64,000 nucleotides of DNA, taken from NCBI GenBank assembly GCA_030066795.1, contig JASJAW010000040.1, forward strand, positions 1 through 64,000, written 5' to 3'. This DNA is from Dinoroseobacter sp. Its GTDB lineage: Bacteria > Pseudomonadota > Alphaproteobacteria > Rhodobacterales > Rhodobacteraceae. This document shows positions 55,731-64,000 of the stretch, piece after piece. The notes under the pieces were generated by a model. That model was given only the letters and a program-made list of their open reading frames with translations. It was not told where the DNA came from and did not search any database. Both the position numbers and the translations under genes were made by a program. Positions within the stretch are counted from its first letter, which is position 1. Each line of letters opens with the position of its first letter.

Positions 55731-55865
55731 ATGCTTCGTACCATCACCCTTGGAAGCTGCGTGTCAATTCAGGGCTTTTTCGTAAAGGCTCTGGATGACG
55801 GGCGGATCGTCGTTCGCGTCGGAACACGGACCTTTGAAGGCACGCCGATCGGTCGCACAGCGTAA
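55731..55865 (+). CDS. Small conserved-looking protein (44 aa)
   Basis: 44 aa (MLRTITLGSCVSIQGFFVKA…), from ATG 55731 with TTGGAGACATC upstream; a longer frame starts without an RBS. It reads as a compact beta-type protein with one Cys (LGSCVSIQGFFVKALDDGRI, then VVRVGTRTFEGTPI) and no membrane segment. I recall similar small proteins in Rhodobacterales but not a function. It has its own ~125-bp leader (with GCGTAA-AAA-TTACGC at 55621-55635) and ends at a strong terminator, which suggests a separate short transcript. Confidence 0.65.
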   Translation: MLRTITLGSCVSIQGFFVKALDDGRIVVRVGTRTFEGTPIGRTA

Positions 55866-55883
55866 CCGATGAATTAGCCAGAA

Positions 55884-55910
55884 CAGGTGGCCTTTCGGCC
55901 ACCTGTTTTT
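55884..55910 (+). terminator. Intrinsic terminator after the 44-aa gene
   Basis: CAGGTGGCC (55884-55892), loop TTTC, GGCCACCTG (55897-55905) and then a run of T: a perfect 9-bp stem with U-tract on the plus strand. It also separates this unit from the convergent infB. Confidence 0.9.
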
Positions 55911-55928
55911 GGTCGCACCAAATTTGGT

Positions 55929-58424
55929 TTAGTCGAGGCTGCGTTCAACCTCTTCACGCTCGAAGATTTCGATCACATCGGCGGGACGTATGTCGTCGTA
56001 GTTTTCGAAAGCCATCCCGCATTCTTGACCAGATTGCACTTCTTTCACTTCGTCCTTAAAGCGCTTCAGTGTCTTCAGAGTCCCTTCGTGGATCACCACA
56101 TTGTCACGCAGCAAACGTACTCCGGCAGATCTACGTGCAACACCTTCGGTAACAAGACACCCAGCAACCTTGCCGACCCCGGAAACCTTGAAGACCTCCT
56201 TGATCTCGGCATAGCCGATAAAGTTCTCCCGGATCTCGGCACTCAGCAGGCCCGACGCCGCCGCTTTGACGTCGTCAACGAGGTCGTAGATCACCGAGTA
56301 GTACCGGATCTCCACGCCCTTTTGCTGGGCCGCGTTCCGCGCAGGAGCATTGGCACGCACATTGAAACCGATAACCGGTGCATTGGAGGCTTCCGCCAGA
56401 CCGATATCGCTTTCGGTGATCGCACCGACGCCGGAATGCAGAACACGGACCCGCACTTCGTCGTTGCCGATTTTCTCCATCGCCTGGCCGATCGCTTCGG
56501 CGGACCCCTGGACATCCGCTTTCACGAGAATAGGAAGTTCCGCGACATTCTCATCCGCCTTGGCCTTTGCCAGAAGCTGATCAAGGGTTGTCGCCGCCCC
56601 GGCCGCCGCGCGTTTGTCTTTTGCCGCTTGCTCGCGGTAGGCCGCGATTTCGCGTGCCTGCGCTTCAGTTTCGACGACATTGAGCACGTCGCCCGCTTCC
56701 GGAGTACCATTCAGGCCGAGAACTTCGACGGGCACGGAGGGCCCGGCTTCGTTCACTCGGTCTCCTTTGTCATTAATCAGCGCCCGAACCTTACCCCACT
56801 GTTCGCCGACCACGAAGATATCGCCACGCCGCAGGGTCCCATTCTGTACGAGCACTGTTGCCACTGGACCGCGGCCAACATCAAGTTGCGCTTCGATAAC
56901 CGCCCCGGACGCTGCCCGGTTCGGATTTGCCTTGAGCTCAAGGATCTCCGCCTGCAACGCGATGGACTCAAGAAGCGTGTCCAGACCTTGGCCGCTAATA
57001 GCAGATACTTCCACGTCTTGCACATCGCCGGAAAGCTGTTCCACGATCACTTCGTGCTGCAGCAGGTCCGTTCGCACCTTGTCAGCGTTTGCTTCGGGCT
57101 TGTCGATCTTGTTGATCGCCACAATCATCGGCACTTCGGCCGCTTTGGCGTGGTTAATCGCTTCAACCGTTTGCGGCATCACCGCGTCATCAGCCGCAAC
57201 AACCAGCACGACAATATCGGTAACCTGCGCACCCCGCGCCCGCATGGACGTGAAGGCCGCGTGGCCCGGTGTGTCGAGGAAGCTCAGAAGCTGTCCGCTA
57301 TCGGTTTTGACCTGATAGGCACCGATATGCTGAGTAATGCCCCCCGCTTCACCTGAAACAACCTTTGCATTCCGGATTGCGTCGAGCAGCGAGGTTTTGC
57401 CGTGGTCGACATGTCCCATCACGGTGATAACCGGCGGGCGCGATTCAAGGTCTTCGACCTTGTCGTCGACCGTGTCGATCACATCTTCCACGTCCGCATC
57501 GGAAACGCGGACCACTTTGTGGCCGAACTCTTCGATAATCAGTTCCGCGGTATCGGCATCGATCGACTGATTCTGGGTCGCCATGATGCCGTTCTGCATC
57601 AACGCCTTCACAACGTCCGCCACACGCTCAGCCATTCGGTTCGCGAGTTCTTGCACCACGATCGCTTCGGGAAGCTGTACTTCACGCACGACCTTCTCAC
57701 GCTCTTGCGTTCCGCCCATCGCTTTACGGCGTTCACGCTCTTGCTTGCGCTTCATCGCGGCAAGGGACTTCTGGCGTCCCCCGTCCCCGGAGAGGGCTTG
57801 GTTCAGAGTTAGCTTACCTGAGCGACGCCTGTCTCCGCCCTTACCACCTTTGTTCTCGCGTCGATCCCTGTCGCGCTCACGCTCTGCAGGTTTGCTACGC
57901 GCCGGGCCCTTCCCGCTGCGCGCGGCATCGGCTTGAGCTGCAGCTGGATCGGCCGGCGCTTGAGGCGCAGATTCGCTTGTCTTGGACTTAGGAGCAGCGC
58001 GCTTCGCTTCGGCTTCTTCGCGCTTGCGTTGTTCTTCCTCTGCCGCCTTCTGACGCGCGCGCTCTTCGCGCTCACGCTCTTCGCGTTCCTTGGCTTCTAT
58101 TTCCGCGCGGCGGCGGGCACGTTCTTCCTCGCGCTCCTTGGCTTCCAGTGCGCGGCGCTCTTCTTCCTCGGACTCCCGCGCCTTGGCGGCCGCAAGGGCC
58201 TTCAGCCGGCGTTCCATTTCAGCATCGGTCGCGCCAGCAGGCTTGGTCGCCTCACCTGCTCCGCCTTGTGCCTTGCCGGCACCAGGTTTGGGCACCAGAA
58301 CACGCTTGCGCTTGGTCTCGACAACCACGTTTTTGGTCCGACCGTGGCTGAAGCTTTGCTTCACCTGACCCGTACGGGACCCACTGCGCAGACCAAGGGT
58401 TTTTTTGCCGTCTGTATCGCTCAT
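55929..58424 (-). CDS. infB: InfB, translation initiation factor IF-2
   Basis: 831 aa. N-terminal charged region with a long Glu/Arg-rich coiled coil (residues ~70-150), the IF2_N domain, then the GTPase motifs [12 protein letters not shown] near residue 337, DTPGHAAF and NKID, and C-terminal domains II-IV. It delivers initiator tRNA to the ribosome. Its ATG overlaps the ylxR stop. Confidence 0.97.
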   Translation of the reverse strand: MSDTDGKKTLGLRSGSRTGQVKQSFSHGRTKNVVVETKRKRVLVPKPGAGKAQGGAGEATKPAGATDAEMERRLKALAAAKARESEEEERRALEAKEREEERARRRAEIEAKEREEREREERARQKAAEEEQRKREEAEAKRAAPKSKTSESAPQAPADPAAAQADAARSGKGPARSKPAERERDRDRRENKGGKGGDRRRSGKLTLNQALSGDGGRQKSLAAMKRKQERERRKAMGGTQEREKVVREVQLPEAIVVQELANRMAERVADVVKALMQNGIMATQNQSIDADTAELIIEEFGHKVVRVSDADVEDVIDTVDDKVEDLESRPPVITVMGHVDHGKTSLLDAIRNAKVVSGEAGGITQHIGAYQVKTDSGQLLSFLDTPGHAAFTSMRARGAQVTDIVVLVVAADDAVMPQTVEAINHAKAAEVPMIVAINKIDKPEANADKVRTDLLQHEVIVEQLSGDVQDVEVSAISGQGLDTLLESIALQAEILELKANPNRAASGAVIEAQLDVGRGPVATVLVQNGTLRRGDIFVVGEQWGKVRALINDKGDRVNEAGPSVPVEVLGLNGTPEAGDVLNVVETEAQAREIAAYREQAAKDKRAAAGAATTLDQLLAKAKADENVAELPILVKADVQGSAEAIGQAMEKIGNDEVRVRVLHSGVGAITESDIGLAEASNAPVIGFNVRANAPARNAAQQKGVEIRYYSVIYDLVDDVKAAASGLLSAEIRENFIGYAEIKEVFKVSGVGKVAGCLVTEGVARRSAGVRLLRDNVVIHEGTLKTLKRFKDEVKEVQSGQECGMAFENYDDIRPADVIEIFEREEVERSLD

Positions 58425-59059
58425 GCGTTTGTCGTATCCTTTCCGGCAGCAACGCTGCCGACATCTTTTTCGCGGACGCCCGAGAGCCGCGTGGCTTCCT
58501 CTACAACACGTGTCGTGAGTCCACCAGCCGTTAAGGCGCCATGTATCACACTATCGCGGCCAAAAGCCAAACCCATTTCCCGGGCGTTCAAACACGCGAT
58601 ATACGTCTCCGGCCCACCGGGTGGGCGCAGTTTTGTCTTGCCCCGGTGGGAGCCGTCGCTGGCCTGCACCAGAACCGCCGCCTCACCGCTGGCAAGCCAG
58701 CTTTTAACCTTCTCGTATCCGGCCACGGCATCCCCTGCTTTTCGCGCAAGTGCCAGCAAAGACACCACACGATCAACCAGACGCTGCTCCACCCGCTCCA
58801 CCAAGTCGGATGGAACTCCTACGGATCTTTTTGCCCCGCGCGCGAACAAGTGACGCGCGACAGCTTTCTCTAGCGCAGCGCGGTCAGCCCGAACCCAAAT
58901 TCCGCGTCCGGGCAGTTTGCCGGAAATATCCGGTACAATCTGTCCATCGGGGCCGACCACGAACCGCAGCAAAGACGCTTTAGGCAGCACCTGGGCCGTA
59001 GCGATGCACTTTCGCTCTGCACCGGCTTCCCGGTTTTTTTTGCTACCACCCCGCGCCAT
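58421..59059 (-). CDS. ylxR: YlxR-family RNA-binding protein with L7Ae-like domain
   Basis: 212 aa. The DUF448/YlxR part is clear ([20 protein letters not shown], then [17 protein letters not shown]) and is followed by an L7Ae-like half ([30 protein letters not shown]). Alphaproteobacteria often carry this fusion between nusA and infB. It probably binds RNA or ribosomes. Confidence 0.88.
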   Translation of the reverse strand: MARGGSKKNREAGAERKCIATAQVLPKASLLRFVVGPDGQIVPDISGKLPGRGIWVRADRAALEKAVARHLFARGAKRSVGVPSDLVERVEQRLVDRVVSLLALARKAGDAVAGYEKVKSWLASGEAAVLVQASDGSHRGKTKLRPPGGPETYIACLNAREMGLAFGRDSVIHGALTAGGLTTRVVEEATRLSGVREKDVGSVAAGKDTTNA

Positions 59060-59082
59060 TGCGCCTCCGTGCAGGCCTCAGA

Positions 59083-60855
59083 TCAGGCCTGCGCATCCTC
59101 TTCTTCTACGGCAGCCTCTTCGGCGGAGGTATCAGCTAACAATTCCTCAGGCGTTACCCAACCGATCGCAACACGCGCCGTCATGATGAGGTTTTGCGCT
59201 TCTTCCAAAGACACATCGAACTTCTCGAGGACCCCGTCATCTTTAACGCGCTCCCCGTCGACTGTTGTCCAGCCACCTGCGAGTTCCCAATCGGCACAGG
59301 TTGCGAAGTCTTCAAGAGTCTTCACGCCGTCTTCCGCCAGGGCTTCCAGCATTTGGGGTGTGAGGCCTTCGAAATCAACTAGGCTGTCTTCGACACCCAA
59401 CTCGCGCGCCCGATCGAGCGCCTTGCGTGCTTGCTCTTCGAGGTATTCACGCGCCCGGGTCTGCAGTTCTTCGGCCGTATCTTCGTCGAACCCATCGATC
59501 ACAAGAAGCTCGTCCTGCTCTACATAGGCGACCTCTTCGAGTGACGTGAAGCCTTCGGAGACCAGAAGTTGCGCCAGAACCTCATCAACATCGAGAGTTT
59601 CAACGAACATGTTTGTGCGCTCGACGAACTCGGCCTGACGGCGCTCCGATTCCTCAGCCTCCGTCATGATGTCGATGTCGAGGCCGGTAAGCTGCGACGC
59701 CAGACGCACGTTCTGACCGCGGCGACCAATGGCGAGCGACAACTGCTCGTCGGGAACCACAACTTCGATCCGCTCTGCATCCTCGTCCAGAACCACCTTG
59801 GAGACCTCGGCAGGCTGTAGCGCGTTCACAAGGAAGGTCGGCTGGTCCTCGTTCCACGGGATGATGTCTATCTTCTCACCCTGTAGTTCGTTCACAACCG
59901 CCTGTACGCGGCTACCGCGCATACCAACGCAAGCGCCTACTGGATCGATCGAGTTGTCATAGGAGATGACGGCGATCTTTGCCCGGCTGCCCGGATCGCG
60001 GGCTACGGCCTTGATGTCGATAATGCCGTCGTAGATCTCCGGAACTTCCATCTTAAAGAGCTCGGCCATGAATTCCGGCGCCGTACGGCTCAGGAAAATC
60101 TGCGGGCCACGGGTCTCGCGACGCACGTCCTTGATGTAGCAGCGGATACGATCGTTCGGGCGATAGCTTTCACGGCCGATTTTCTCGTTCCGGCGCAGAA
60201 CGCCCTCGCCACGTCCAATATCGACGATAACGTTGCCGTACTCCTCGCGCTTGACGACACCGTTGATGATGGTGCCGGCGCGGTCCTTGAATTCTTCGAA
60301 CTGGCGGTCCCGCTCGGCTTCGCGCACCTTCTGCAGGATCACTTGCTTGGCGGATTGAGCCGCGATCCGGCCCATTTCGACGGGTGGAACCTGATCCACA
60401 AGCTCATCATTGGTTTGCGGCGGCGTGTCCTGATCGACGCCCTCGGCCAGAGCTTTGTCGATCTCGGTCGGCGTACGCAACAGGAAGCGGCGGATTTTGA
60501 AGGTCTCGGATGTCTCGGTTTCCGGGTCAAAGACTTCCTTAACACCCGAGACAACGATCAGGTCCTTGCCCTGCGCAGCAATAGTTTCCTGCGCCTTGTC
60601 CGCCGTCATTTCAGCCTGAAAGGTTTCGATCTCTTCTTCCGGCGTGACAGTCCGCACACGGGTAAAGGTCGCAACACCGGTCTTGCGGTGAATGGACACG
60701 CGAATATCCATCTCTGCGCCATAGCGGGACTTGGCGGCGCGTGCGAGGCTTTCCTCCATCGCTTCGATCACCAGTTCCGGATCGATCATCTTCTCCCGTG
60801 CGACCGCTTCGGCGGTCTGCAGAAGTTCAAGCTGGTTTGCAGAGGTAATGGCCAT
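59083..60855 (-). CDS. nusA: NusA, transcription termination/antitermination factor
   Basis: 590 aa: N-terminal RNA-polymerase-binding domain, S1 domain (GTIINGVVKREEYGNVIVDIG), KH1 and KH2 (ACVGMRGSRVQAVVNELQGE, then LAIGRRGQNVRLASQLTG) and two C-terminal acidic helix-hairpin repeats. It controls pausing and termination, and may act on its own operon leader. Confidence 0.97.
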   Translation of the reverse strand: MAITSANQLELLQTAEAVAREKMIDPELVIEAMEESLARAAKSRYGAEMDIRVSIHRKTGVATFTRVRTVTPEEEIETFQAEMTADKAQETIAAQGKDLIVVSGVKEVFDPETETSETFKIRRFLLRTPTEIDKALAEGVDQDTPPQTNDELVDQVPPVEMGRIAAQSAKQVILQKVREAERDRQFEEFKDRAGTIINGVVKREEYGNVIVDIGRGEGVLRRNEKIGRESYRPNDRIRCYIKDVRRETRGPQIFLSRTAPEFMAELFKMEVPEIYDGIIDIKAVARDPGSRAKIAVISYDNSIDPVGACVGMRGSRVQAVVNELQGEKIDIIPWNEDQPTFLVNALQPAEVSKVVLDEDAERIEVVVPDEQLSLAIGRRGQNVRLASQLTGLDIDIMTEAEESERRQAEFVERTNMFVETLDVDEVLAQLLVSEGFTSLEEVAYVEQDELLVIDGFDEDTAEELQTRAREYLEEQARKALDRARELGVEDSLVDFEGLTPQMLEALAEDGVKTLEDFATCADWELAGGWTTVDGERVKDDGVLEKFDVSLEEAQNLIMTARVAIGWVTPEELLADTSAEEAAVEEEDAQA

Positions 60856-60866
60856 CTGTCTCTCCC

Positions 60867-61457
60867 TCAGGCGCTGTTCGCCGGTGTTTCTTCTTCGCCA
60901 TCGATGATGGTCTGGATTTCGTCAAACTGGGCTTCATCGACCTCGCCCGCATCCTTGCGCGCACGCAGAACGTCTCGGATCAGGTCGTCGGTCAGCACAA
61001 GTTTCGCATCGCTGAGCCAGTCGAACTTCAACCCGATGGTGCCTTCCTCGATTTCGATCAGGACCTCGTCGTCTTCGACCCCGGCAAGCGCGCCTTTAAA
61101 ACGGCGGCGCCCGTCGATCAGTTCCGTCGTCTCGATCTTCGCCTCATAGCCTTCCCAGGCTGCAAAGTCCTTCAAACGGGTTAACGGACGGTCAATGCCC
61201 GGAGACGAGACCTCGAGCGTATAGTTGTCTTCAATCGGGTCTTCGACATCGAGCGTTGCGGATACCGCCGTCGAAATCGCGGCACAGTCATCAACCTCGA
61301 TCCCGCCATCTGGCTTTTCTGCCATGATCTGAAGGGTCTTGGTCTTGCCGCTCATGACACGCAAACGCACAAGCTCATAGCCCAGATCCTCGATCACCGG
61401 CTGGACGATGCCGGCAAGTCTCTGGTCAAGCATGGTTTTCGCGATCAGATCAGTCAC
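60867..61457 (-). CDS. rimP: RimP, ribosome maturation factor
   Basis: 196 aa from GTG 61457 with CAGGA upstream. [15 protein letters not shown], the [20 protein letters not shown] region and [13 protein letters not shown] are diagnostic. It helps 30S subunit assembly. First gene of the rimP-nusA-ylxR-infB operon. Confidence 0.95.
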   Translation of the reverse strand: MTDLIAKTMLDQRLAGIVQPVIEDLGYELVRLRVMSGKTKTLQIMAEKPDGGIEVDDCAAISTAVSATLDVEDPIEDNYTLEVSSPGIDRPLTRLKDFAAWEGYEAKIETTELIDGRRRFKGALAGVEDDEVLIEIEEGTIGLKFDWLSDAKLVLTDDLIRDVLRARKDAGEVDEAQFDEIQTIIDGEEETPANSA

Positions 61458-61474
61458 GATGTATCCTGGGTCCT

Positions 61475-61502
61475 AAAACAAAAAAACGGGCCAAGCGGCC
61501 CG
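61475..61502 (-). terminator. Intrinsic terminator / attenuator in the rimP leader
   Basis: On the minus strand CGGGCC-GCTT-GGCCCG (61502-61487) is followed by a T-rich run to 61475. It ends only ~18 bp before the rimP start codon, too close for a separate promoter after it. It is therefore likely an attenuator of the rimP operon, or an end for the upstream gene that must be read through. Confidence 0.75.
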
Positions 61503-61518
61503 CGAACGTTTCCGGTGG

Positions 61519-61539
61519 GGCGCAGTTTGGACCTGCGCC
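61519..61539 (-). other. Leader hairpin upstream of the rimP attenuator
   Basis: GGCGCAG and CTGCGCC form a perfect 7-bp stem with a 7-nt loop in the leader, 16 bp upstream of the terminator stem. It could compete with the terminator, stall polymerase, or bind a regulator such as NusA. Confidence 0.55.
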
Positions 61540-61554
61540 GCCGCTGTTGAGGGG

Positions 61555-61583
61555 CATATACGCCCGAATCCCCCTTATGACAA
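61555..61583 (-). promoter_or_regulatory. Sigma-70-type promoter of the rimP-nusA-ylxR-infB operon
   Basis: On the minus strand TTGTCA (61583-61578) and TATATG (61560-61555) are exactly 17 bp apart. Transcription would start near 61548 and produce a leader of ~90 nt that contains the hairpin and the terminator before rimP. Confidence 0.65.
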
Positions 61584-61592
61584 GGGGTCGTG

Positions 61593-63053
61593 TCAGGCCG
61601 TGTTCAAATCTTCCAGCAAGCGACCGTGCTTGCGTGTTTCCGCCAGCAGGTCTCCGAAAGTTTCAATCCCCTTGGCCTGAAGCATGGGCAGCATTTTCAG
61701 GAACACTTCCGTTGTCGCCAACGCATCCCCCAGCGCCGTATGCCGCGCCTCCTCCGGGATGGTTACTTCCAACCGATCTGCAATTGCGTCAAGCGAGTGC
61801 TGGGCGTTTTGTCCGTAAAGAACAGCCGACAAAAGCACGGTATCGAGAACGGGATGGTCGAACCGCGCGCCGATACTGGCTTGTGCGCGATAGAAAAACG
61901 CCATGTCGAAGGGCGCATTATGGGCAATCAGCACTGCGCCATCGGCAAAGCCGTGAAATGCGCGTCCCGCTGTATTGAAGTCGGGGGCGTCTTCGACCAT
62001 CGCATCTGTGATCCCGTGGACATTGGTGGCGGAAAGCGGGATCTTTCGGCCCGGATTCACCAGCGTATCCATAACCTCGCCCTGCACCATCTTGCCACCG
62101 ACCACACGGGTCGCAGCGATCTGGCAGACCTCGTCACCACGGTCCGGCATCAGACCGGTCGTTTCGGTGTCGAAGATCACATAGCAGAGGTCTTCAAGCC
62201 GATGCTCCATCACATCCTTGGACGGGCGCGCATGCATCAAAGCGAAATCAAACGTCGCTTCGCGTGGGACCGGAATGTGCTCTCCGCAAGGCAAATCAGT
62301 AAGATGGGCCTGGCGCAGCGTGAGCACATAGGCCGGGGACTGGTCGCTGTCCGGCAGCGGATCCAGCAAGCGCATCCCCACACCGAGGCGGAGTCGTTTC
62401 TCAGGAATATCGATGCGCAGGTCGGCGCAAGCTTCGTGCGGTGCCTCCAGCAGTTGGGCATAGGCCGCCTCGATGGGCGCGGCCCCCAACAGGCCCACCA
62501 GCGACCGATCGAGCCCGACGGCACCACAGCGCTCCAACAGGTCACGCGCGCGGCCATTGTAAAAGACGACCTGATGCGACGCCGTGCAGATCACTACACC
62601 TGTTGGCAGGTCCGACAGGACAGCTTCAAGATGCGCTTTCTCGCCGGAGATTTTGGTGGTCTCCCGCATTACCTGCTGTGCAAGACCGTTCTTCATATCG
62701 GTCAGGTTCGAGGTCACCGCCGCCGCGGCGGGCGCAAGGTCCCCCAAATACTTGGCCGTCTGCTGATCCAGATCACTTTCAATATCCGCATGCGCACGGG
62801 CGCGCATATCCGTGGCAAGACGGTCGACAGCCTTGGCAACATTCTCGTCAAACAGCATCCAGACCCATGTGACCAGACCAACGATGACAAATGCGGCCAC
62901 CGCACCAGAGGTCACAAACGCCGAGAGCGCTTCGGGTTCGGCCAGCTGACGGTAGCCCAGCCAGAGGGCCACACAAACGGCTGCGACACCCCCAAGCGCG
63001 ACAAATGCAAAAAACAGAAAAACCCTAAATCTGAGGCTCAGCGTTTCAAACAT
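61593..63053 (-). CDS. Membrane-anchored PAS-like protein fused to DnaQ-type 3'-5' exonuclease
   Basis: 486 aa. Two N-terminal membrane helices (~10-32 and ~48-68), then a HAMP-like/coiled segment (~70-135), a PAS-like domain (~140-230, DLPTGVVICTASHQVVFYNG) and a DEDDh exonuclease at ~290-470: FDTETTG (Asp295, Glu297), HNAPFDMAFF and HTALGDALAT. It resembles a sensor-kinase front end with an epsilon-subunit-like output domain. It is not the replicative DnaQ. It is co-directional with the small membrane and DUF294 proteins upstream. Substrate and signal are unknown. Confidence 0.8.
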   Translation of the reverse strand: MFETLSLRFRVFLFFAFVALGGVAAVCVALWLGYRQLAEPEALSAFVTSGAVAAFVIVGLVTWVWMLFDENVAKAVDRLATDMRARAHADIESDLDQQTAKYLGDLAPAAAAVTSNLTDMKNGLAQQVMRETTKISGEKAHLEAVLSDLPTGVVICTASHQVVFYNGRARDLLERCGAVGLDRSLVGLLGAAPIEAAYAQLLEAPHEACADLRIDIPEKRLRLGVGMRLLDPLPDSDQSPAYVLTLRQAHLTDLPCGEHIPVPREATFDFALMHARPSKDVMEHRLEDLCYVIFDTETTGLMPDRGDEVCQIAATRVVGGKMVQGEVMDTLVNPGRKIPLSATNVHGITDAMVEDAPDFNTAGRAFHGFADGAVLIAHNAPFDMAFFYRAQASIGARFDHPVLDTVLLSAVLYGQNAQHSLDAIADRLEVTIPEEARHTALGDALATTEVFLKMLPMLQAKGIETFGDLLAETRKHGRLLEDLNTA

Positions 63054-63089
63054 CGTTTTAGCCCCCCCTCCGGGCCTTGGTTGCGTGGC

Positions 63090-63605
63090 TCAGGTGCAGA
63101 CTGCCTCCAGCAATGGGTCGCCTTCCTCCAAAGTGACCCATGCGGCGTCGACAGGCGCGCCCTGATCGTCAAACTCCATACCGTCCGCCATGTCCGCCCG
63201 CCTTGACTCAGCGCAATCCACGAGAACAGGAACTTCACTGCCGGGCGCCCAGCGGCCCATGAAGTAGAGCGGGACAATCACCTGATCCGGCTGGTTTTCG
63301 TTGCGAAGTGCACGGGCAACATCCACGGCGGCGAACCTGTCCACGTAAGGCTTGAGGTAGCTCCAGGGCTGATAGAACGCGGTCTTCTCAATCTCAACGA
63401 GGACCACCACATCCTCCGGCAGTTGCGACAGTGTGCGGGGATACCAGTTGTATTCGCTCCAGACCGTGAAGCCGATCATCGCGAAGCCTGCCCCGATAGG
63501 CAGCAGAGCGCGGGGCAACCGGCGTCCGCTGATCCAGTTCAGGATTAGAATGAGGCCGGCAGCACCGAAGCCAATGACGAAAGTTGCGACAAGTTCCAGA
63601 AACAT
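63090..63605 (-). CDS. Conserved small membrane protein
   Basis: 171 aa with two N-terminal hydrophobic helices (LVATFVIGFGAAGLILILNW and LLPIGAGFAMIGFTVW) and a mostly beta C-terminal half with a Cys-containing VPVLVDCAESR segment. No family name that I know. It sits between the DUF294-type and exonuclease genes and may belong to their complex. Confidence 0.7.
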   Translation of the reverse strand: MFLELVATFVIGFGAAGLILILNWISGRRLPRALLPIGAGFAMIGFTVWSEYNWYPRTLSQLPEDVVVLVEIEKTAFYQPWSYLKPYVDRFAAVDVARALRNENQPDQVIVPLYFMGRWAPGSEVPVLVDCAESRRADMADGMEFDDQGAPVDAAWVTLEEGDPLLEAVCT

Positions 63606-63617
63606 AAGCTCTCCGAT

Positions 63618-64000
63618 CTATCCCAGGGCGCCTTTGCCCTGGCCTATCGCGGATTGCATGGTGCGCACCACCACGAACGCATCGCGCAGATGGCTCCGCT
63701 CGAAATCCGACAGGCTGGTAGGCGCCATGAAATTGTCCGGCTTGGTCCCGGCCCGAATCTGCGCGGCCTGATGGTTCAGCCGTGTCTCCGCAATCAGGTC
63801 GTAGGCATCCAGCAGGTCATGTGCCCCGGAACTGGAAATGATCCCCTGCTCCTGTGCCGCGACCAGCCGCGCCCGCGTGTTCACCGCAGTTAACTGCCCC
63901 TGAAGCGCATAGACACGACCGAGATCCACGACCGGCACAACCCCATTATGCTTCAGATCGATCTGGTTTTTGTGCTCGCCCGACCGCACGGTGGCAAATC
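63618..64000 (-). CDS. DUF294-type nucleotidyltransferase/CBS protein, C-terminal part (truncated by window)
   Basis: The frame stays open to the right edge, so the start lies outside; a GTG at 63989 is not the real start. The visible ~127 residues (IDLKHNGVVPVVDLGRVYAL, then GTKPDNFMAPTSLSDFERSH) match the C-terminal DUF294 domain that follows CBS and nucleotidyltransferase domains. Twelve bp upstream of the small membrane protein gene, presumably one operon. Confidence 0.75.
   Translation of the reverse strand, partial: FATVRSGEHKNQIDLKHNGVVPVVDLGRVYALQGQLTAVNTRARLVAAQEQGIISSSGAHDLLDAYDLIAETRLNHQAAQIRAGTKPDNFMAPTSLSDFERSHLRDAFVVVRTMQSAIGQGKGALG

Noticed and set aside
55887-57356. 489-aa plus-strand frame
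   Set aside because: Antisense of infB; frames of this length arise on the opposite strand of GC-rich genes.
61590-63206. 538-aa plus-strand frame
   Set aside because: Antisense of the PAS-exonuclease gene, which has complete motifs.

Overview
The window looks like a chromosomal segment of a marine alphaproteobacterium of the Rhodobacterales (Roseobacter group). The basis is gene content and order, not a database match: a complete SoxXYZABCD-type thiosulfate-oxidation locus with soxEF, an lptCAB-hpf-ptsN block without rpoN, a DUF294 / small membrane protein / DnaQ-like block next to rimP-nusA-ylxR-infB, an argJ-mutT operon beside secA, and a heat-shock promoter of the alphaproteobacterial type in front of dnaK. 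I see no rRNA, no intact tRNA, no CRISPR array, no complete insertion sequence and no integrase.

Layout. 1-4.6 kb: three secreted proteins, two trypsin-like folds that have lost catalytic residues and between them a propeller-like / peptidoglycan-binding / M15-like protein, also degenerate. 4.6-14.3 kb: an accessory island with long non-coding gaps and a tRNA-like fragment. It holds a P-loop ATPase + FRG-domain pair, a 60-aa one-helix membrane protein, and, divergent from that, a 1370-aa protein with a HigA/Xre-type HTH, a possible PD-(D/E)xK-like domain and a long helical region. A near-perfect 28-bp palindrome lies between the last two. A phage/plasmid-like HTH protein with small ORFs closes the island. 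This is the most likely site of an undescribed, possibly anti-phage, system. 14.4-16.3 kb: an EF-G-like protein with eroded GTPase motifs.

16.7-29.5 kb: sulfur oxidation. soxV-W-X-Y-Z-A-B-C-D-E-F and a DUF302 gene read leftward; soxS-soxR-soxT and soxH read rightward. The products oxidise thiosulfate and other reduced sulfur bound to SoxYZ in the periplasm and pass electrons to c-type cytochromes. SoxV/SoxW/SoxS supply reductant, and SoxR is an ArsR-family persulfide-sensing repressor. Three sites of the form ATTC-N8-GAAT (one with a single mismatch) lie in front of soxS/soxV, soxX and soxH, so one regulator can plausibly control all the units.

30-48.6 kb: RNase D, KdsD, LptC/A/B, HPF and PtsN; then a leftward surface-glycan block (two GT2 paralogues, a core-2-like GlcNAc transferase, a sulfotransferase) followed by galU, kdsB and cysQ, a polysaccharide ABC permease, alkB, dnaK-dnaJ and radC. 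48.5-64 kb: a PstS/OmpA-like protein coupled to secA, a parvulin, argJ, mutT, a 44-aa conserved-looking protein with a clean terminator, and the infB-ylxR-nusA-rimP operon. That operon's leader carries a promoter, a hairpin and an intrinsic terminator just before rimP. A membrane-anchored PAS-exonuclease fusion, a small membrane protein and a truncated DUF294 protein end the window.
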